Below the pieces are notes generated by a model that searched no databases, was not told the origin of the DNA, and was given only the letters and a program-made list of their open reading frames with translations. This document shows positions 23,389 to 33,457 of a DNA stretch of 64,000 nt, piece after piece. The position numbers and the translations under genes are program-made. Position 1 is the stretch's first letter, and each line of letters begins with the position of its first letter. This DNA is from Bordetella parapertussis (GTDB taxonomy: Bacteria > Acidobacteriota > Terriglobia > Bryobacterales > Bryobacteraceae), in contig CALQCC020000009.1 of NCBI GenBank assembly GCA_943328975.2, positions 62,001 to 126,000 on the forward strand, given 5' to 3'.

Positions 23389-24858
23389 TTAGGGCCCCGT
23401 ATTGCGACTGTAAATGGTGATCCACTGGCCGTAGCGTTCCCAGCGGGCCCGGGATTCGTAGCCTAACGTCCTTAGTTCCAACGACGTAGCTTCCGGCTGC
23501 AGATCCAGAAACGGGGCGAACCAATTGTGGAGGGTCGCGTTTTGGAGGATATAGCCGGGAGGTGTCTGGCCTCTGGAATAGAGCACGATCACATCGGAAT
23601 CGCGGAGAGCAACGGACTGAAAGTCTGCTAAGTGGAGACCGGGAACCCGGAGAGTCGGGATACGATCTTGCACGTAGCCGAAATCGGGATTCCGGATGGC
23701 TGCGGTGAACGGCCACACGCTGGCGACGCGCCGGTCGTGGAAATTGGATTCCAGGTACTGCGCGGCATCGTGCTGGAGCTGGACGAAATCGACGACGGCC
23801 AGATTGTTCTCCAACGGGAAAGGGAAGGGCGGGTTGACGAACCATCCGGCCACCAGCAGCGCGAGGAGCGCAAGGTTCGAAATGAGGCGGAGGCGCGGAG
23901 CATAGCTGGATGCGGCAACGGCGAATGCGGCATAGAGGATGGGAAGGACGGGGAGGAGGTAGCGGTCCAGGACGGCGCCTCCAAGGAAGGTGACGGCTGC
24001 GATTTGGGCGGCAGCGACCACCAGTACTATGGACCAATCTCGCGTGCGGAAGACGGAATGGCTCAGCTTCAAGCAGTGCACGATGGCGATGCTTCCTATC
24101 CAGTGCCCGTCGGCGAGGAAGAGCGTATAGACACGACGCATGATCGCGTACAAAATGTGCAGCGGCGTGAAGGAATCCGTGAGGTTGTATTGCGCAAATT
24201 CGGCGTTCCCGAATATGGAGCCCGTAACGTTCTGCAGATAGAGGAGCCAGAGACCCAGTGCGATCGCTGGAGCGAAAAAGTAGAAAGCCTGCGCGCGACG
24301 ACGATCTCGGAATAGCAACCAGGCGCCGAAAACCATCGGAGTGGTGATGGATGTTTCTTTCACCAGAACCAAAGCGACGGTTGCTGCGGCGCAGGCTGCG
24401 TAGCTTTCGTCCAAAAACAAGAGCAGCGCCAGGACGGTGAAGACCATGGCTGGCATATCCAGCAGGACCATCATCGACTGGGTAAAAAACATGGGCGCTG
24501 CGATCAAGCAGGCTACGGCCGTAAAAGCGGGGGTTCCCGCAGTGCCGCGTCCCAAACGGATGGCGAGCAAGAAAGACAGGTACGCGCCGATAGCCGCCAT
24601 GACCAGCATTGTCAGCCGAGACGCGAGGATCGAGAATCCGGAGAAGTGCCACACCGCAGCAAGAATCGCCATCACGCCCGGAGGGTGAATGTTGGGATCG
24701 GTAGAGTGCGTGACCCATGCACCGTCGCGATAGAGATCCAGCGCGGCGGGCACGAACTGCCCCAATTCATCCCAATGGAACGGGAGACGCAGATACGGCC
24801 CGTGCAGCGCGACCAGGATCGCAGCAAACGCTAGCAATAGCAGGATGCGATGGCGCAT
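23389..24858 (-). CDS. GT39-like membrane glycosyltransferase (dolichyl-phosphate-mannose mannosyltransferase family)
   Basis: This 489-residue protein has a first helix (about 3-20) followed by PFHWDELGQFVPAAL, where the acidic D-E pair after helix 1 is the catalytic region of GT-C enzymes. About ten further membrane segments follow, then a soluble periplasmic domain (about 345-489). A second acidic loop, STDPNIHPPG, is near residue 55. It would transfer a sugar from a polyprenyl phosphate donor to an exported acceptor, which is not known. It lies 8 bp after the DUF3467 gene on the same strand. Confidence 0.75.
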   Translation of the reverse strand: MRHRILLLLAFAAILVALHGPYLRLPFHWDELGQFVPAALDLYRDGAWVTHSTDPNIHPPGVMAILAAVWHFSGFSILASRLTMLVMAAIGAYLSFLLAIRLGRGTAGTPAFTAVACLIAAPMFFTQSMMVLLDMPAMVFTVLALLLFLDESYAACAAATVALVLVKETSITTPMVFGAWLLFRDRRRAQAFYFFAPAIALGLWLLYLQNVTGSIFGNAEFAQYNLTDSFTPLHILYAIMRRVYTLFLADGHWIGSIAIVHCLKLSHSVFRTRDWSIVLVVAAAQIAAVTFLGGAVLDRYLLPVLPILYAAFAVAASSYAPRLRLISNLALLALLVAGWFVNPPFPFPLENNLAVVDFVQLQHDAAQYLESNFHDRRVASVWPFTAAIRNPDFGYVQDRIPTLRVPGLHLADFQSVALRDSDVIVLYSRGQTPPGYILQNATLHNWFAPFLDLQPEATSLELRTLGYESRARWERYGQWITIYSRNTGP

Positions 24859-24866
24859 CGCGCCGC

Positions 24867-25160
24867 TTATTGGATCGCCGCGCCGCCCTGCTTGGGCTCC
24901 AGGCGAATTTCGCCGAACGTGGATTCGTATTGCGAGATGTTCTGGTTCAACACGTTGGCCAAAGCCTTGGCCTGTTGCGGGCTGAGAAAAATGCCTTGAT
25001 AGTTTTGGATGTTCACCGCGTCAGGCGAAGTCTGGTTGATGGTCCCGAAGGAAAGAAAGAAGTCCCAGAGGCTGACTCGAACCTGGACGCTGTTGGCGTA
25101 GGCTTCACGATATTCAGGAGTGTTGGACAATTGGATCTTCGCGGGCTGTTGCGGTTGCAT
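24867..25160 (-). CDS. DUF3467 family protein
   Basis: This 97-residue soluble protein matches the DUF3467 pattern: an N-terminal YANSVQVRVSLWDFFLSFG strand, then IFLSPQQAKALANVLNQNISQYE, and a short acidic tail. Such proteins are small cytosolic beta-alpha units of unknown role. The start lies 29 bp from the divergent HAD gene. It is probably co-transcribed with the downstream GT39 protein, 8 bp away. Confidence 0.82.
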   Translation of the reverse strand: MQPQQPAKIQLSNTPEYREAYANSVQVRVSLWDFFLSFGTINQTSPDAVNIQNYQGIFLSPQQAKALANVLNQNISQYESTFGEIRLEPKQGGAAIQ

Positions 25161-25189
25161 GCGATTTCAGAATACTACCTTTGGTGAAT

Positions 25190-25960
25190 ATGAAGGCGAT
25201 ACTTTTTGACATGGACGGAGTTGTGTACAACTCCGAGACGCTGATTCCGGGGGCTCCGGAGACGCTGGCTTGGGTGCGGGAGCGCGGGATTCCAAATATG
25301 TTCGTGACCAACACGACGTCGCGCGGGCGCGGTGTTCTGGTGGAGAAGCTGGCTCGGTTCGGGATTCCAGCGACGGAGGAACAGATTCTCACGCCGTGTG
25401 TGGCGGCTCGGGAATATATGCTCGCGCAGGTGCCGGGTCCGGTGGCCTTGTTTGTGCCGGAGAAGTCGCACGGGGAGTTCGAGGGTCTGGAGATGCTGTC
25501 TGAGGATCGGGAGCAGGGGGCTCGGTGGGTCGTGGTCGGCGATTTGGGGGAGGGCTGGAGTTTTCGAGTGTTGAACCGGGCGTTTCGATTGCTGCAATCG
25601 ACACCACAAGCTGAGTTGGTGGCGCTGGGGCTGACGCGGTTTTGGCAGGCAGGGGATGGACTGCGGCTGGATACGGCTCCGTTTGTGGCGGCGCTGGAGT
25701 GCGCGACGGGGCGGAAAGCAGTGGTGATGGGGAAACCGGCGGCGGCGTTCTTTGATGCGGCGGTGAAGCGGTTGGGTGTGGCGGCGGAGGACGTCTTGAT
25801 GGTGGGCGACGATGTGCGGGTGGACGTTGGCGGGGCGCAGGAGTCCGGCTTGAAGGCTGCGCTGGTGAAAACCGGAAAGTATCGCGCCGGAGATCTGGAT
25901 CGCGGCGTGAAACCGGATTTCGTGATCGATTCTATCGTGGGACTGCGCGAGCTACTGTAG
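25190..25960 (+). CDS. HAD-superfamily phosphatase, IIA subgroup (TIGR01458/LHPP-like)
   Basis: This 256-residue enzyme shows motif I DMDGV (residues 7-11, nucleophile Asp7 and acid/base Asp9), motif II FVTNTTSRGR, a C2-type cap (about 80-180), the motif III lysine in VMGKPAAAFF, and motif IV VGDDVRVDVGGA. The arrangement matches the HAD-IIA family that includes human LHPP, a phospholysine/phosphohistidine phosphatase, but the substrate is not known. ATG 25190 is preferred over GTG 25184 and TTG 25181 because it directly precedes the first strand. The 3' end overlaps the convergent exported protein by nine bases. Confidence 0.85.
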   Translation: MKAILFDMDGVVYNSETLIPGAPETLAWVRERGIPNMFVTNTTSRGRGVLVEKLARFGIPATEEQILTPCVAAREYMLAQVPGPVALFVPEKSHGEFEGLEMLSEDREQGARWVVVGDLGEGWSFRVLNRAFRLLQSTPQAELVALGLTRFWQAGDGLRLDTAPFVAALECATGRKAVVMGKPAAAFFDAAVKRLGVAAEDVLMVGDDVRVDVGGAQESGLKAALVKTGKYRAGDLDRGVKPDFVIDSIVGLRELL

Positions 25961-26857
25961 CGGGATTTCGCGCGGGCCGCTATCCAGGCCTTGGATCACG
26001 ATGGTCTGGCGACGCGGCTTGGGCGGCGCGGGTAAGGGCGTCAAGGCAGTGCTCGCGGAGAGTGCGGGCGGGGCTGTACCGGTGTTCAACCGCATGCCTT
26101 CGATGGCCAGGTCGCGCGGGATGTTGAGGCGGAAACGGGCCGTCGTGCCTTCGACGGAACTGAGCAGCTTACCTTTGAACTGCGCGGGCTGCGTGGCTTC
26201 TGCTTCATGTGCGGAGCGGATGAGTGACGCTGCCATGGCGGGCGTAGCGGCATCCATGGCGAGTTCCAGTTCCAGGTTGTCATGCACGCTCAAGCCGAGC
26301 GCCAAGCCGCGCAAATTCAATTTCAAGCTATCTGTGATGGGCAAAGCCGGGAGCTTACCGGAGATCCAGAAATCGTAACCGCCCAGGGGCTGGATCCCAT
26401 CCAGAACACGAGATTGCAGCAAAGGGGCTGATTCCGACATGCGCTGAGCCGCCTTGTCGAGCGAGTCGCCGTTGCCCAGCAAGAGTGTGTTGGCGTCGAT
26501 GCGTCGGGACTTGGCTTTGTCCTGCGCCAGCATAGCGACGAGTGCGTCGTCCAGGTGCCCAGAGACCAGCGCGATCACGTCCGGCTGGGGGGTGCCATTG
26601 TCGACAAGTGAGAATCGAATTTCGGTGACGCCACTCAGGAAGCCACTGGCCATGCCGATCATCGCGGCTGTGGACGGGTCTTTCTTGGTGGCATCGGCTA
26701 GCGCGGCAGCGAGCAGCGGGGAATCGAGAACGGTGCGAGGGCGAATGCCCCCGACCATCGTCGCGTCGGGGTGGGCGAAGCGCCAATCGGGCGCGGGCTG
26801 TTGCGCAGCCAGCAAGAAAGGAAATGCGGCGAGAGCGAAGGCACTGGAAATTCGCAT
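25952..26857 (-). CDS. Exported protein of unknown function
   Basis: The protein of about 301 residues has a signal peptide (MRISSAFALAAFPFLLAAQ). It continues APDWRFAHPDATMVGGIRPRTVL and contains a repeated beta-strand pattern and a Pro-rich C-terminus (LPAPPKPRRQ). No recognised domain; no conserved catalytic motif. The start is placed at ATG 26857, where the hydrophobic signal begins; a longer frame adds 22 Cys-rich residues. It follows oligopeptidase B on the same strand (31 bp) and overlaps the HAD gene tail-to-tail. Confidence 0.6.
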   Translation of the reverse strand: MRISSAFALAAFPFLLAAQQPAPDWRFAHPDATMVGGIRPRTVLDSPLLAAALADATKKDPSTAAMIGMASGFLSGVTEIRFSLVDNGTPQPDVIALVSGHLDDALVAMLAQDKAKSRRIDANTLLLGNGDSLDKAAQRMSESAPLLQSRVLDGIQPLGGYDFWISGKLPALPITDSLKLNLRGLALGLSVHDNLELELAMDAATPAMAASLIRSAHEAEATQPAQFKGKLLSSVEGTTARFRLNIPRDLAIEGMRLNTGTAPPALSASTALTPLPAPPKPRRQTIVIQGLDSGPREIPLQ

Positions 26858-26888
26858 AAGGGCAAATCGGCAACAATTCGGCATTTCT

Positions 26889-28916
26889 TTAGGCAACCCC
26901 AAGCGTGCGCAGCATGAACGCATAATTGAACGCGGTCTCTTTTAGGTGCTCGTAGCGGCCGGAGGCGCCGAAGTGTCCGGCTCCCATTTCGGTTTTGAGG
27001 AGCAACGTTTGCGAATCAGTCTTGAGAGCGCGCAGCCGGGCGACCCATTTTGCGGGCTCCCAGTAGGAGACGCGCGGGTCGTTTAGGCCAGCGGTGACCA
27101 ACATGGCGGGATAATCTTGCGCGCGGACGTTTTCGTAGGGCGCGTAGGACTTGATGTAGAAATAATATTCTTCCTCGGCTGGATTGCCCCACTCTTCCCA
27201 TTCGCCGATGGTGAGTGGGAGGCTGGCGTCGAGTTCGGTGTTGAGCGCGTCGACGAAGGGCACGCGCGTGACGACCAGCGCGAAGAGGTCGGGGCGCATG
27301 TTGAGGACGGCACCCATGAGGAGGCCGCCGGCGCTACCGCCAGTGATGGCGAGACGATCGGGTGAAGTGTAGTGCTGCGCGATCAGGTGCTCGGCGCAGG
27401 CGATGAAATCGGTGAACGTATTTTTCTTGGTCAACATGCGACCGTCTTCGTGCCACGGCTTGCCGAGGTCGGCTCCACCGCGGATGTGGGCGATGGCGTA
27501 GACGAAGCCGCGGTCGATGAGGCTCAGACGGTCGGAGCGGAAGGTGGGATCGTGACAGAGGCCATAGGAGCCGTATCCATCCAGCAACACGGGTCCGCGA
27601 CCGTTGCGCTCAAAACCTTTTTTGTAGACCAGCGAGATGGGAACTTGGGTTCCGTCGGGGGCAGTGGCTTGCAGGCGTTCGGAGGCGTACTGCGATGAAT
27701 CGTAGCCAAGGACGGGCTGCTGCTTTTTGAGTTCGCGCGTGCGCCTCGACATGTCGTAGTCGAAGACGCTTTCGGGCGTGATCAGCGACGTGTAGCTATA
27801 GCGAACGATGTCGGTGTTGAACTCAGCGTTGCCGGCGACGTCCGAATGGTAGACGGGTTCGTCGAAGGCAACGCGGTGGCGTTCGCCGGAAGGAAAGTGA
27901 TGGATGTGAACTTGCGTGAGGCCCCCATCTCGCTCTTCAATCACTAGATGGTCGCGGAAGGCGCGCAGGCTCTCGACCGTGATACCGGGGCGCATGGGCA
28001 GAAAGTCGGTCCAGTTATCGACCGAAGGCTCCGGGAGCGGGGCGCGCATCACGCGGAAGGTCTTGGCTTGGTCATTGGTGCGGATGTAGAAGAAGTCGCC
28101 GTGATGGGTGACGTCGTATTCCACGTGATGGCGGCGTTCGAGGATCGGCACAAAGGGGAGGTTCGGCTTGTCGGCGGCGAGGAAGCGGACCTCCGATGTG
28201 AGCGAGCTGTCGATGTTGATGAGGAGAAACTGGCGGCTGGATGTTTTGGAAAGTTCGACGGTGAAGCGTTCATCTTCTTCGTGATAGACCAAGGCGTTGG
28301 TGGACGTTCCCAGGTGGTGGCGAAAAACCTTGTGCGGGCGCTTGGCTTCATCGAGCACGCAGTAAAAGAAGGTCTCGTTGTCGGCCGCCCATTCGAGCGA
28401 ATAGTAGGTGTTGGGAATTTCGTCGGGCAGTAGTTCGCCGGTTGAAAGGTTCTTGATGCGGATGGCGTAGGTCTCGTCGCCGAGGACGTCGACGGAATAG
28501 GCTAGCAGCTCGGCATTGGGGCTTACTACAAAGTTGCCGATGCGGAAGTAGGCGTGGCCTTCGGCTAGGATGTTGCCATCGAGCAGGATTTCTTCGGGTG
28601 CGTCGAGGGTGCCTTGTTTACGACAGTAGATCGCGTACTGTTTACCTTCTTCGGTGCGCGTGTAATAGAAGTAATTGTCGCGGCGGATGGGCACGGAAAG
28701 GTCAGTCTGCTGGATGCGCCCTAGCATCTCATCGTAGAGCGTTTCTTGGAGCTCGACGGTCGGCTCCATCACGGATTTGGTGTAGGCGTTTTCGGCTTCC
28801 AGATATGCGAGGGTCTCGGGGTCTTTGCGATTGCGCAGCCAGGCGTAAGGGTCTTGTCGGGTGTCGTTGAAGAGCGTCGTGGACGTGGGAATTACTTTCG
28901 CAACGGGCGGGGTCAT
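26889..28916 (-). CDS. ptrB: S9 family oligopeptidase B (protease II)
   Basis: The 675-residue enzyme has an N-terminal beta-propeller (about 70-400) and a C-terminal alpha/beta-hydrolase domain. The catalytic Ser is at about residue 528 in ITGGSAGGLLMGA, and the His at about 648 in MGAGHFGASGRYEHL; RGGADLGKPWHEDGRM before it is typical of oligopeptidase B. It cleaves peptides after basic residues in the cytosol. ATG 28916 is preferred; the upstream reading frame would run into the divergent gene at 28938. The two divergent starts are only 21 bp apart. Confidence 0.93.
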   Translation of the reverse strand: MTPPVAKVIPTSTTLFNDTRQDPYAWLRNRKDPETLAYLEAENAYTKSVMEPTVELQETLYDEMLGRIQQTDLSVPIRRDNYFYYTRTEEGKQYAIYCRKQGTLDAPEEILLDGNILAEGHAYFRIGNFVVSPNAELLAYSVDVLGDETYAIRIKNLSTGELLPDEIPNTYYSLEWAADNETFFYCVLDEAKRPHKVFRHHLGTSTNALVYHEEDERFTVELSKTSSRQFLLINIDSSLTSEVRFLAADKPNLPFVPILERRHHVEYDVTHHGDFFYIRTNDQAKTFRVMRAPLPEPSVDNWTDFLPMRPGITVESLRAFRDHLVIEERDGGLTQVHIHHFPSGERHRVAFDEPVYHSDVAGNAEFNTDIVRYSYTSLITPESVFDYDMSRRTRELKKQQPVLGYDSSQYASERLQATAPDGTQVPISLVYKKGFERNGRGPVLLDGYGSYGLCHDPTFRSDRLSLIDRGFVYAIAHIRGGADLGKPWHEDGRMLTKKNTFTDFIACAEHLIAQHYTSPDRLAITGGSAGGLLMGAVLNMRPDLFALVVTRVPFVDALNTELDASLPLTIGEWEEWGNPAEEEYYFYIKSYAPYENVRAQDYPAMLVTAGLNDPRVSYWEPAKWVARLRALKTDSQTLLLKTEMGAGHFGASGRYEHLKETAFNYAFMLRTLGVA

Positions 28917-28937
28917 CACTACTAGTGTGCCTACAAT

Positions 28938-29924
28938 ATGGTCGTGTGGCGAATCTTTTTTCTTAGCTGTACTCTGGCAGCGGCGCAAACGTGGCAGTTG
29001 CAGGAGAGTGGAACGACGGCGTCACTGCGTGGCATTCACGCGGTGAGTGACCGAGTCGCATGGGCCAGTGGCGCGAAGGGGACGATTCTGCGCACGGTCG
29101 ACGGCGGAGCGACCTGGCAGAGCGTGAATCCGGTGGGTGTGGCGGATCTCGACTTTCGCGACATTGAAGCGATCAGCGACCGCGTGGCGTTCGCAATGAG
29201 CGCGGGCGAAGGTCGGTCGTCAAGAATATACAAGACCAGCGACGGCGGAGCGACCTGGGCTTTGCTACGAGCGAATGGCGCCGAGGGATTCTGGGATTCC
29301 TTCGCGATGTGGGATGCGACGCACGGGGTCTTGATGGGCGATCCGGTGGATGGAAAGTTCACGATTCTCACGACGATCGATGGACTGACGTGGACAGTGC
29401 AGGATGGTCCCAAGGCGGAAAAGGGCGAGGCAGCGTTCGCCGCCAGCGGGACGGCGCTGGTGGCTCGGGGAACGCGCGAGGCTTGGTTTGCGACGGGCGG
29501 GGTGACGGGCGGACGGGTGTTTCATTCCGACGATGCGGGTAAGACCTGGGCTGTGGTTCGCACGCCGCTGAAGCCTGCGAACGAGGGTGCGGGAATTTTT
29601 TCGCTCGCGTTTAACGGATCGCGCGGTGTGGCGGTGGGCGGGGATTATTTGAAGGCGGGCGAGGCGCAGGGGAACATCACGATCACCAGTGATGGCGGCG
29701 CGAAGTGGACCGTGCCACAGGCTACGCCGCGGGGATACCGGTCGGCTGTTGCGAATGTGGCTAGCAAATGGATCGCTGTAGGGACGTCTGGGTCTGACAT
29801 CTCCATCGATGACGGGCGCACATGGCGCGGGTTCGACGACGGTGCGTTCAACGCGCTGAGCGTTGCTGGTGATAGTTGCTGGGCCGTGGGGCCCGCCGGG
29901 CGAATTGCCCGGCTCCTATTCTAG
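28938..29924 (+). CDS. Exported YCF48/HCF136-like beta-propeller protein
   Basis: The 328-residue protein has a short signal peptide (WRIFFLSCTLAAAQ) and repeated BNR/YCF48 blades, each with a D-G-G-A-T-W or similar signature: TVDGGATWQSV (about residue 54), TSDGGATWALL (about 97), SDDAGKTWAVV (about 197) and TSDGGAKWTV (about 251). The fold is a seven-bladed propeller like photosystem II assembly factors, but here it is exported and its partner is unknown. A TACAAT at 28932-28937 abuts the ATG; GTG 28944, six bases after it, could be a leaderless start. It ends overlapping speA by nine bases. Confidence 0.8.
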   Translation: MVVWRIFFLSCTLAAAQTWQLQESGTTASLRGIHAVSDRVAWASGAKGTILRTVDGGATWQSVNPVGVADLDFRDIEAISDRVAFAMSAGEGRSSRIYKTSDGGATWALLRANGAEGFWDSFAMWDATHGVLMGDPVDGKFTILTTIDGLTWTVQDGPKAEKGEAAFAASGTALVARGTREAWFATGGVTGGRVFHSDDAGKTWAVVRTPLKPANEGAGIFSLAFNGSRGVAVGGDYLKAGEAQGNITITSDGGAKWTVPQATPRGYRSAVANVASKWIAVGTSGSDISIDDGRTWRGFDDGAFNALSVAGDSCWAVGPAGRIARLLF

Positions 29925-31853
29925 ATACGTGTAGCCGTTCAGCCCGTCTTCGTAGAATTTCACCAGCGCGCCGGACTCTTCGTAGCCGATGCGGCCTTCT
30001 CGCACCGCGGCTTCCACCGCCTTGCGGAACTGTTCAATCAATGTTGCGGATTTGAACTGGACGTAGTCGAGCACTTCGCGTACGGTATCGCCTTGGATCA
30101 CTGCGTCCAGCACCACGTGCCCCTGCTCGTCGAGCAGCACGTGTACGGCGTTGGTATCTCCAAACAGGTTGTGCATGTCGCCGAGAATTTCTTGATACGC
30201 ACCGACCAGGAACGTGCCCAAAACGTAAGAATCGCCGTTGAAGGCGTGTAATGGGAGCGTCTTGCGCACGTCGCGGCGATCAATGAATTGGTCGACCTTG
30301 CCGTCAGAGTCGCAAGAGATGTCGCCGAGTACGCCGTGGCGCGTGGGCTGCTCGTCCAACCGATGAATCGGCATGATCGGGAAGAGCTGCTTCACTGCCC
30401 AGCTATCGGGCATGCTCTGGAAGAGCGAGAAGTTGCAGAAGTAGGTATCAGACAGCAAGCTATCGAGGCCTTCCAGCTCTTCCGGCATCGGGTCGAGCTC
30501 CTTCGCCATTTTCTGAATGCGACGGGAGATCAGCCAGTACATGCTCTCGCACCAACTGCGCTGCTGCAGCGGCAGATAGCCGAGGCTGAAGAGATTGAGC
30601 GCGGAGTCGAGCGATTGCTGCGCGTCGTGATAACTTTCGAGAAGGTTCTTGTTGGACAGACCCTTCAACGTTTCCTGCATATCGATGAGCGGTTGTTCCA
30701 CATCATCGGGCATTTCAGGCAGGCCTTCGCCCTCGCCGAATCCGGAAACACCGACCACGTTAAAAAGCAGCACGCTGTGATACGCGCTGATGGCGCGGCC
30801 GCTTTCGGAAATGATGGTGGGGTGCGGGACCTCGGCTTCGTCGCAGATGTTCTGGATGTGATAGACGACGTCGTTGGCGTATTCCTGCAGCGTATAGTTG
30901 ACGCTGGATTCAAAATCCGTCTGCGAGCCGTCGTAATCAATACCGAGGCCGCCGCCGACGTCCATATATTGCAGGCCAGCGCCCAGGCGATGCAGTTCCA
31001 CGAACACGCGCGAGGCTTCCGTGACCGCGCCCTTGATCTGGCGAATGTTGGTGATCTGGCTGCCTAGGTGGAAATGCAGCAACTGCAAACAATCTTCCAT
31101 CTGCACCGACTTCAACTGTTCCAGCGCGCGTAGAGCCTCGACTAGCGTGAGGCCGAACTTGGAACGATACCCACCGGAGCTCTTCCAACGGCCGGAGCCG
31201 CGGCTGGCGAGCTTCACACGCAATCCGATGACAGGTCGTACGCCGACCTGCTGAGCGTGCTTCAGGATGAGATCGAGCTCGGTGTATTTTTCGACGACGG
31301 GGATAATGTTGCGGCCGATCTTCTTGGCCATCATCACCATCTGAATATATTCGTCGTCTTTGAAACCGTTGCAGATGATGGGAGTGTTGTTGTCGGCGAT
31401 GGCGAGCACGGCCAGCAGCTCGGGCTTTGAGCCAGCTTCCAAACCGAACTTATAGGGCTTGCCGTATTCGAAAACTTCCTCGACCACCTGACGCTGCTGG
31501 TTGACCTTGATGGGAAAGACGCAGCTGTAGGTGCCTTTGTAGTTGTGTTCGGCGATGGCGTTCTGGAACGCGCCGTGCATTTCGCCCAGACGGTGCTTCA
31601 GAATCTCGCCAAAGCGGACCAGGATGGGTAGCGCAATGCCGCGCTTTTCCAGGTTGTCGACCAGTTCCTTGAGGTCGATGCCGCGCGCGGTTTCCTTGCC
31701 TGGGTGGACCCAGACGTTCCCATTCGTGCCGACGGCGAAGTAGCCCTTGCCCCAACTGGCAACGTCATAGAGTTCCGAGGCTTCGGTGGTGGACCAACGG
31801 TCGGCTGGTTCGCGCATCGGGGCGCCGGATAGAGGGGGTTTCGCTGTGGCCAT
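29916..31853 (-). CDS. speA: Biosynthetic arginine decarboxylase
   Basis: This 645-residue PLP enzyme converts arginine to agmatine in polyamine synthesis. The PLP-binding Lys is in VFPIKVNQQ, the barrel glycine loop in MDVGGGLGIDYDGSQ, HFHLGSQI lies on the barrel, and the second-subunit catalytic Cys is in GDISCDSDG. Length and order match the SpeA family (fold III). It lacks an N-terminal signal peptide. The promoter region is short (60 bp to the FG-GAP gene); a TTGTCA-N17-TATCCC on the minus strand is a possible weak promoter. Confidence 0.95.
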   Translation of the reverse strand: MATAKPPLSGAPMREPADRWSTTEASELYDVASWGKGYFAVGTNGNVWVHPGKETARGIDLKELVDNLEKRGIALPILVRFGEILKHRLGEMHGAFQNAIAEHNYKGTYSCVFPIKVNQQRQVVEEVFEYGKPYKFGLEAGSKPELLAVLAIADNNTPIICNGFKDDEYIQMVMMAKKIGRNIIPVVEKYTELDLILKHAQQVGVRPVIGLRVKLASRGSGRWKSSGGYRSKFGLTLVEALRALEQLKSVQMEDCLQLLHFHLGSQITNIRQIKGAVTEASRVFVELHRLGAGLQYMDVGGGLGIDYDGSQTDFESSVNYTLQEYANDVVYHIQNICDEAEVPHPTIISESGRAISAYHSVLLFNVVGVSGFGEGEGLPEMPDDVEQPLIDMQETLKGLSNKNLLESYHDAQQSLDSALNLFSLGYLPLQQRSWCESMYWLISRRIQKMAKELDPMPEELEGLDSLLSDTYFCNFSLFQSMPDSWAVKQLFPIMPIHRLDEQPTRHGVLGDISCDSDGKVDQFIDRRDVRKTLPLHAFNGDSYVLGTFLVGAYQEILGDMHNLFGDTNAVHVLLDEQGHVVLDAVIQGDTVREVLDYVQFKSATLIEQFRKAVEAAVREGRIGYEESGALVKFYEDGLNGYTYLE

Positions 31854-31912
31854 GAACTTTAAGTGTCGGGGATATTGTGCGCAGGGGCAAGTGACAATCG
31901 GATTACTGGGAT

Positions 31913-33406
31913 TTACTGAATGATGAGGCGGCCGGCGTTGCTGGCTTGGCCTTCCACGGTCACGATGACGTCGACGCTACCGCGTCCGATCAGCGAGCGG
32001 GGGACCGTCACATTGATTTGGTCGAGCCCCGGGAATTCGTTCTGCGCTCCGGCGAAGGCGACTGGGACAGCCGTTCCTCCGATAGTCGCGCTCACTTGGC
32101 TGAGCAACGTTCGTCCGCGCACACCGGTGCCGTAGAGGACCAGCACGATGGTCTCGCCCGCCGGACCCAGGTCGATGGGAACGCCGGCCAGGGCTCCGGC
32201 AGCGTTCACGCCATAGGGAAGTTCAGAGAGTTGCGTACCGTTCGCCTTGACGCGGATCACGTTAGCGGCGACCAAGCGGGTGCTGTCGACAACAAAAAGT
32301 CCGGGCGCGATGCGGGCGACGGTCAGGTCCGCCACGGAAATTACGCCGCCGGGGGATTCGATGGTCACCATCGCGGCACCTGCGGCCACGGTGGAGGGAA
32401 TCAGGAAGTTCACTTGTCCTGCAGAGACGAAGAACAAGGGGGCGCTGGTAATGTTGCGCAGAGAATCGGTAATGCTGACGCGGGTTCCACCGATCTCCTC
32501 CTGATTGTTCGCTGTCGCCGAGAGTGTAGCCGTTGCTAAGTTGGCTCCGTACGCCGATGCGATGGAACCAGCAGCAAGGGTCGGCCCGCGCCCGCTGGCG
32601 GCGGAGGAAATGCCGGCTTGTTTCGGCGCGAAGAACGGAGTCACGGATACGCCGCTGTAGGTGTGCGCGGTGATCTCCGGCTTGCCGTCGCCATTGAGGT
32701 CGGTGAGAAAAATACGGTCGGTGTTGGAGCCGGTGCTGTAGAGCCGAGGTGACGTGAACGTTCCATCACCGCGCCCGAAGCGGTAGTAGGTGCTGACGAC
32801 GTCGCAACAATGCGTGGTCAACATGTCCGGATTGCCGTCTTTGTCGAGATCGGCGATCACGATGTCGAGTGGCTCATAATAGTTCCCAGCCTCGGGAGGC
32901 AGCGCGCGAAACGCACCGGTCCCGTCGCCCAGAAACACACCGACTCCATATCCGGTGCCCGGCCCGCCGATCAAAAGGTCCAACTTGCCGTCGCGATTCA
33001 CGTCCGCTGCGCGCATGGCGGTCATCGTGGGATAGGTTTGAGAATCCAAAGGCACGGGTGCCGCGAAAACATTGTTGCCTTGATTGAGAACGATCCGGGC
33101 ATTGCCGTTGGTCGTATAGGCCAGGTCCACGCGCGCGTCCCGGTTGAAATCACCCGCAGCCAGCAAGCCCGCCGTCGCGTTGATGGTCACGGGACCCGTA
33201 AAGGTGCCGGTCCCCGTGCTTTGGAAAATTTGAATCCGACTGCCCGCGGACACCGCCACATCGGGCCGCCCATCGCCGCTGAAATCTCCTAGCACCAACA
33301 CCCCAGGCGCCCCACCGAGTGCTGTCACCACCGGCGCTTCGAACCCGCCCAAGGCGTTGGCGCGATACGTCAGCAGGTTCTGCGCGTCGACATCGAGCGC
33401 GAGCAA
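31913..33406 (-). pseudogene. FG-GAP repeat / TIGR03437 protein, C-terminal part after an in-frame TGA
   Basis: This frame continues the protein encoded at 33458-34852: the 17 codons between TGA (33460-33458) and 33406 are open and in the same frame, and read SLRQLATGDLTGDGRAE, completing an FG-GAP repeat. TTG 33406 would start a 497-residue product without a signal peptide. Residues about 1-260 hold FG-GAP repeats (GDFSGDGRPDVAV, GDFNRDARVDLAY, ADVNRDGKLDLLI, ADLDKDGNPDMLT, TDLNGDGKPEITA). Residues about 265-497 form the Solibacter-type C-terminal domain TIGR03437, with YGANLA, FLIPSTVAAG and VLYGTGVRGR. On its own it would not be exported. Confidence 0.75.
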
Positions 33407-33457
33407 TTCGGCGCGCCCGTCTCCTGTAAGATCTCCGGTAGCCAGTTGACGGAGGCT

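Noticed and set aside
23351-24718. 455-codon open frame on the minus strand overlapping the GT39 gene
   Set aside because: It is Arg/Ser/His-rich with no membrane pattern, a shadow of the real frame in high-GC DNA.
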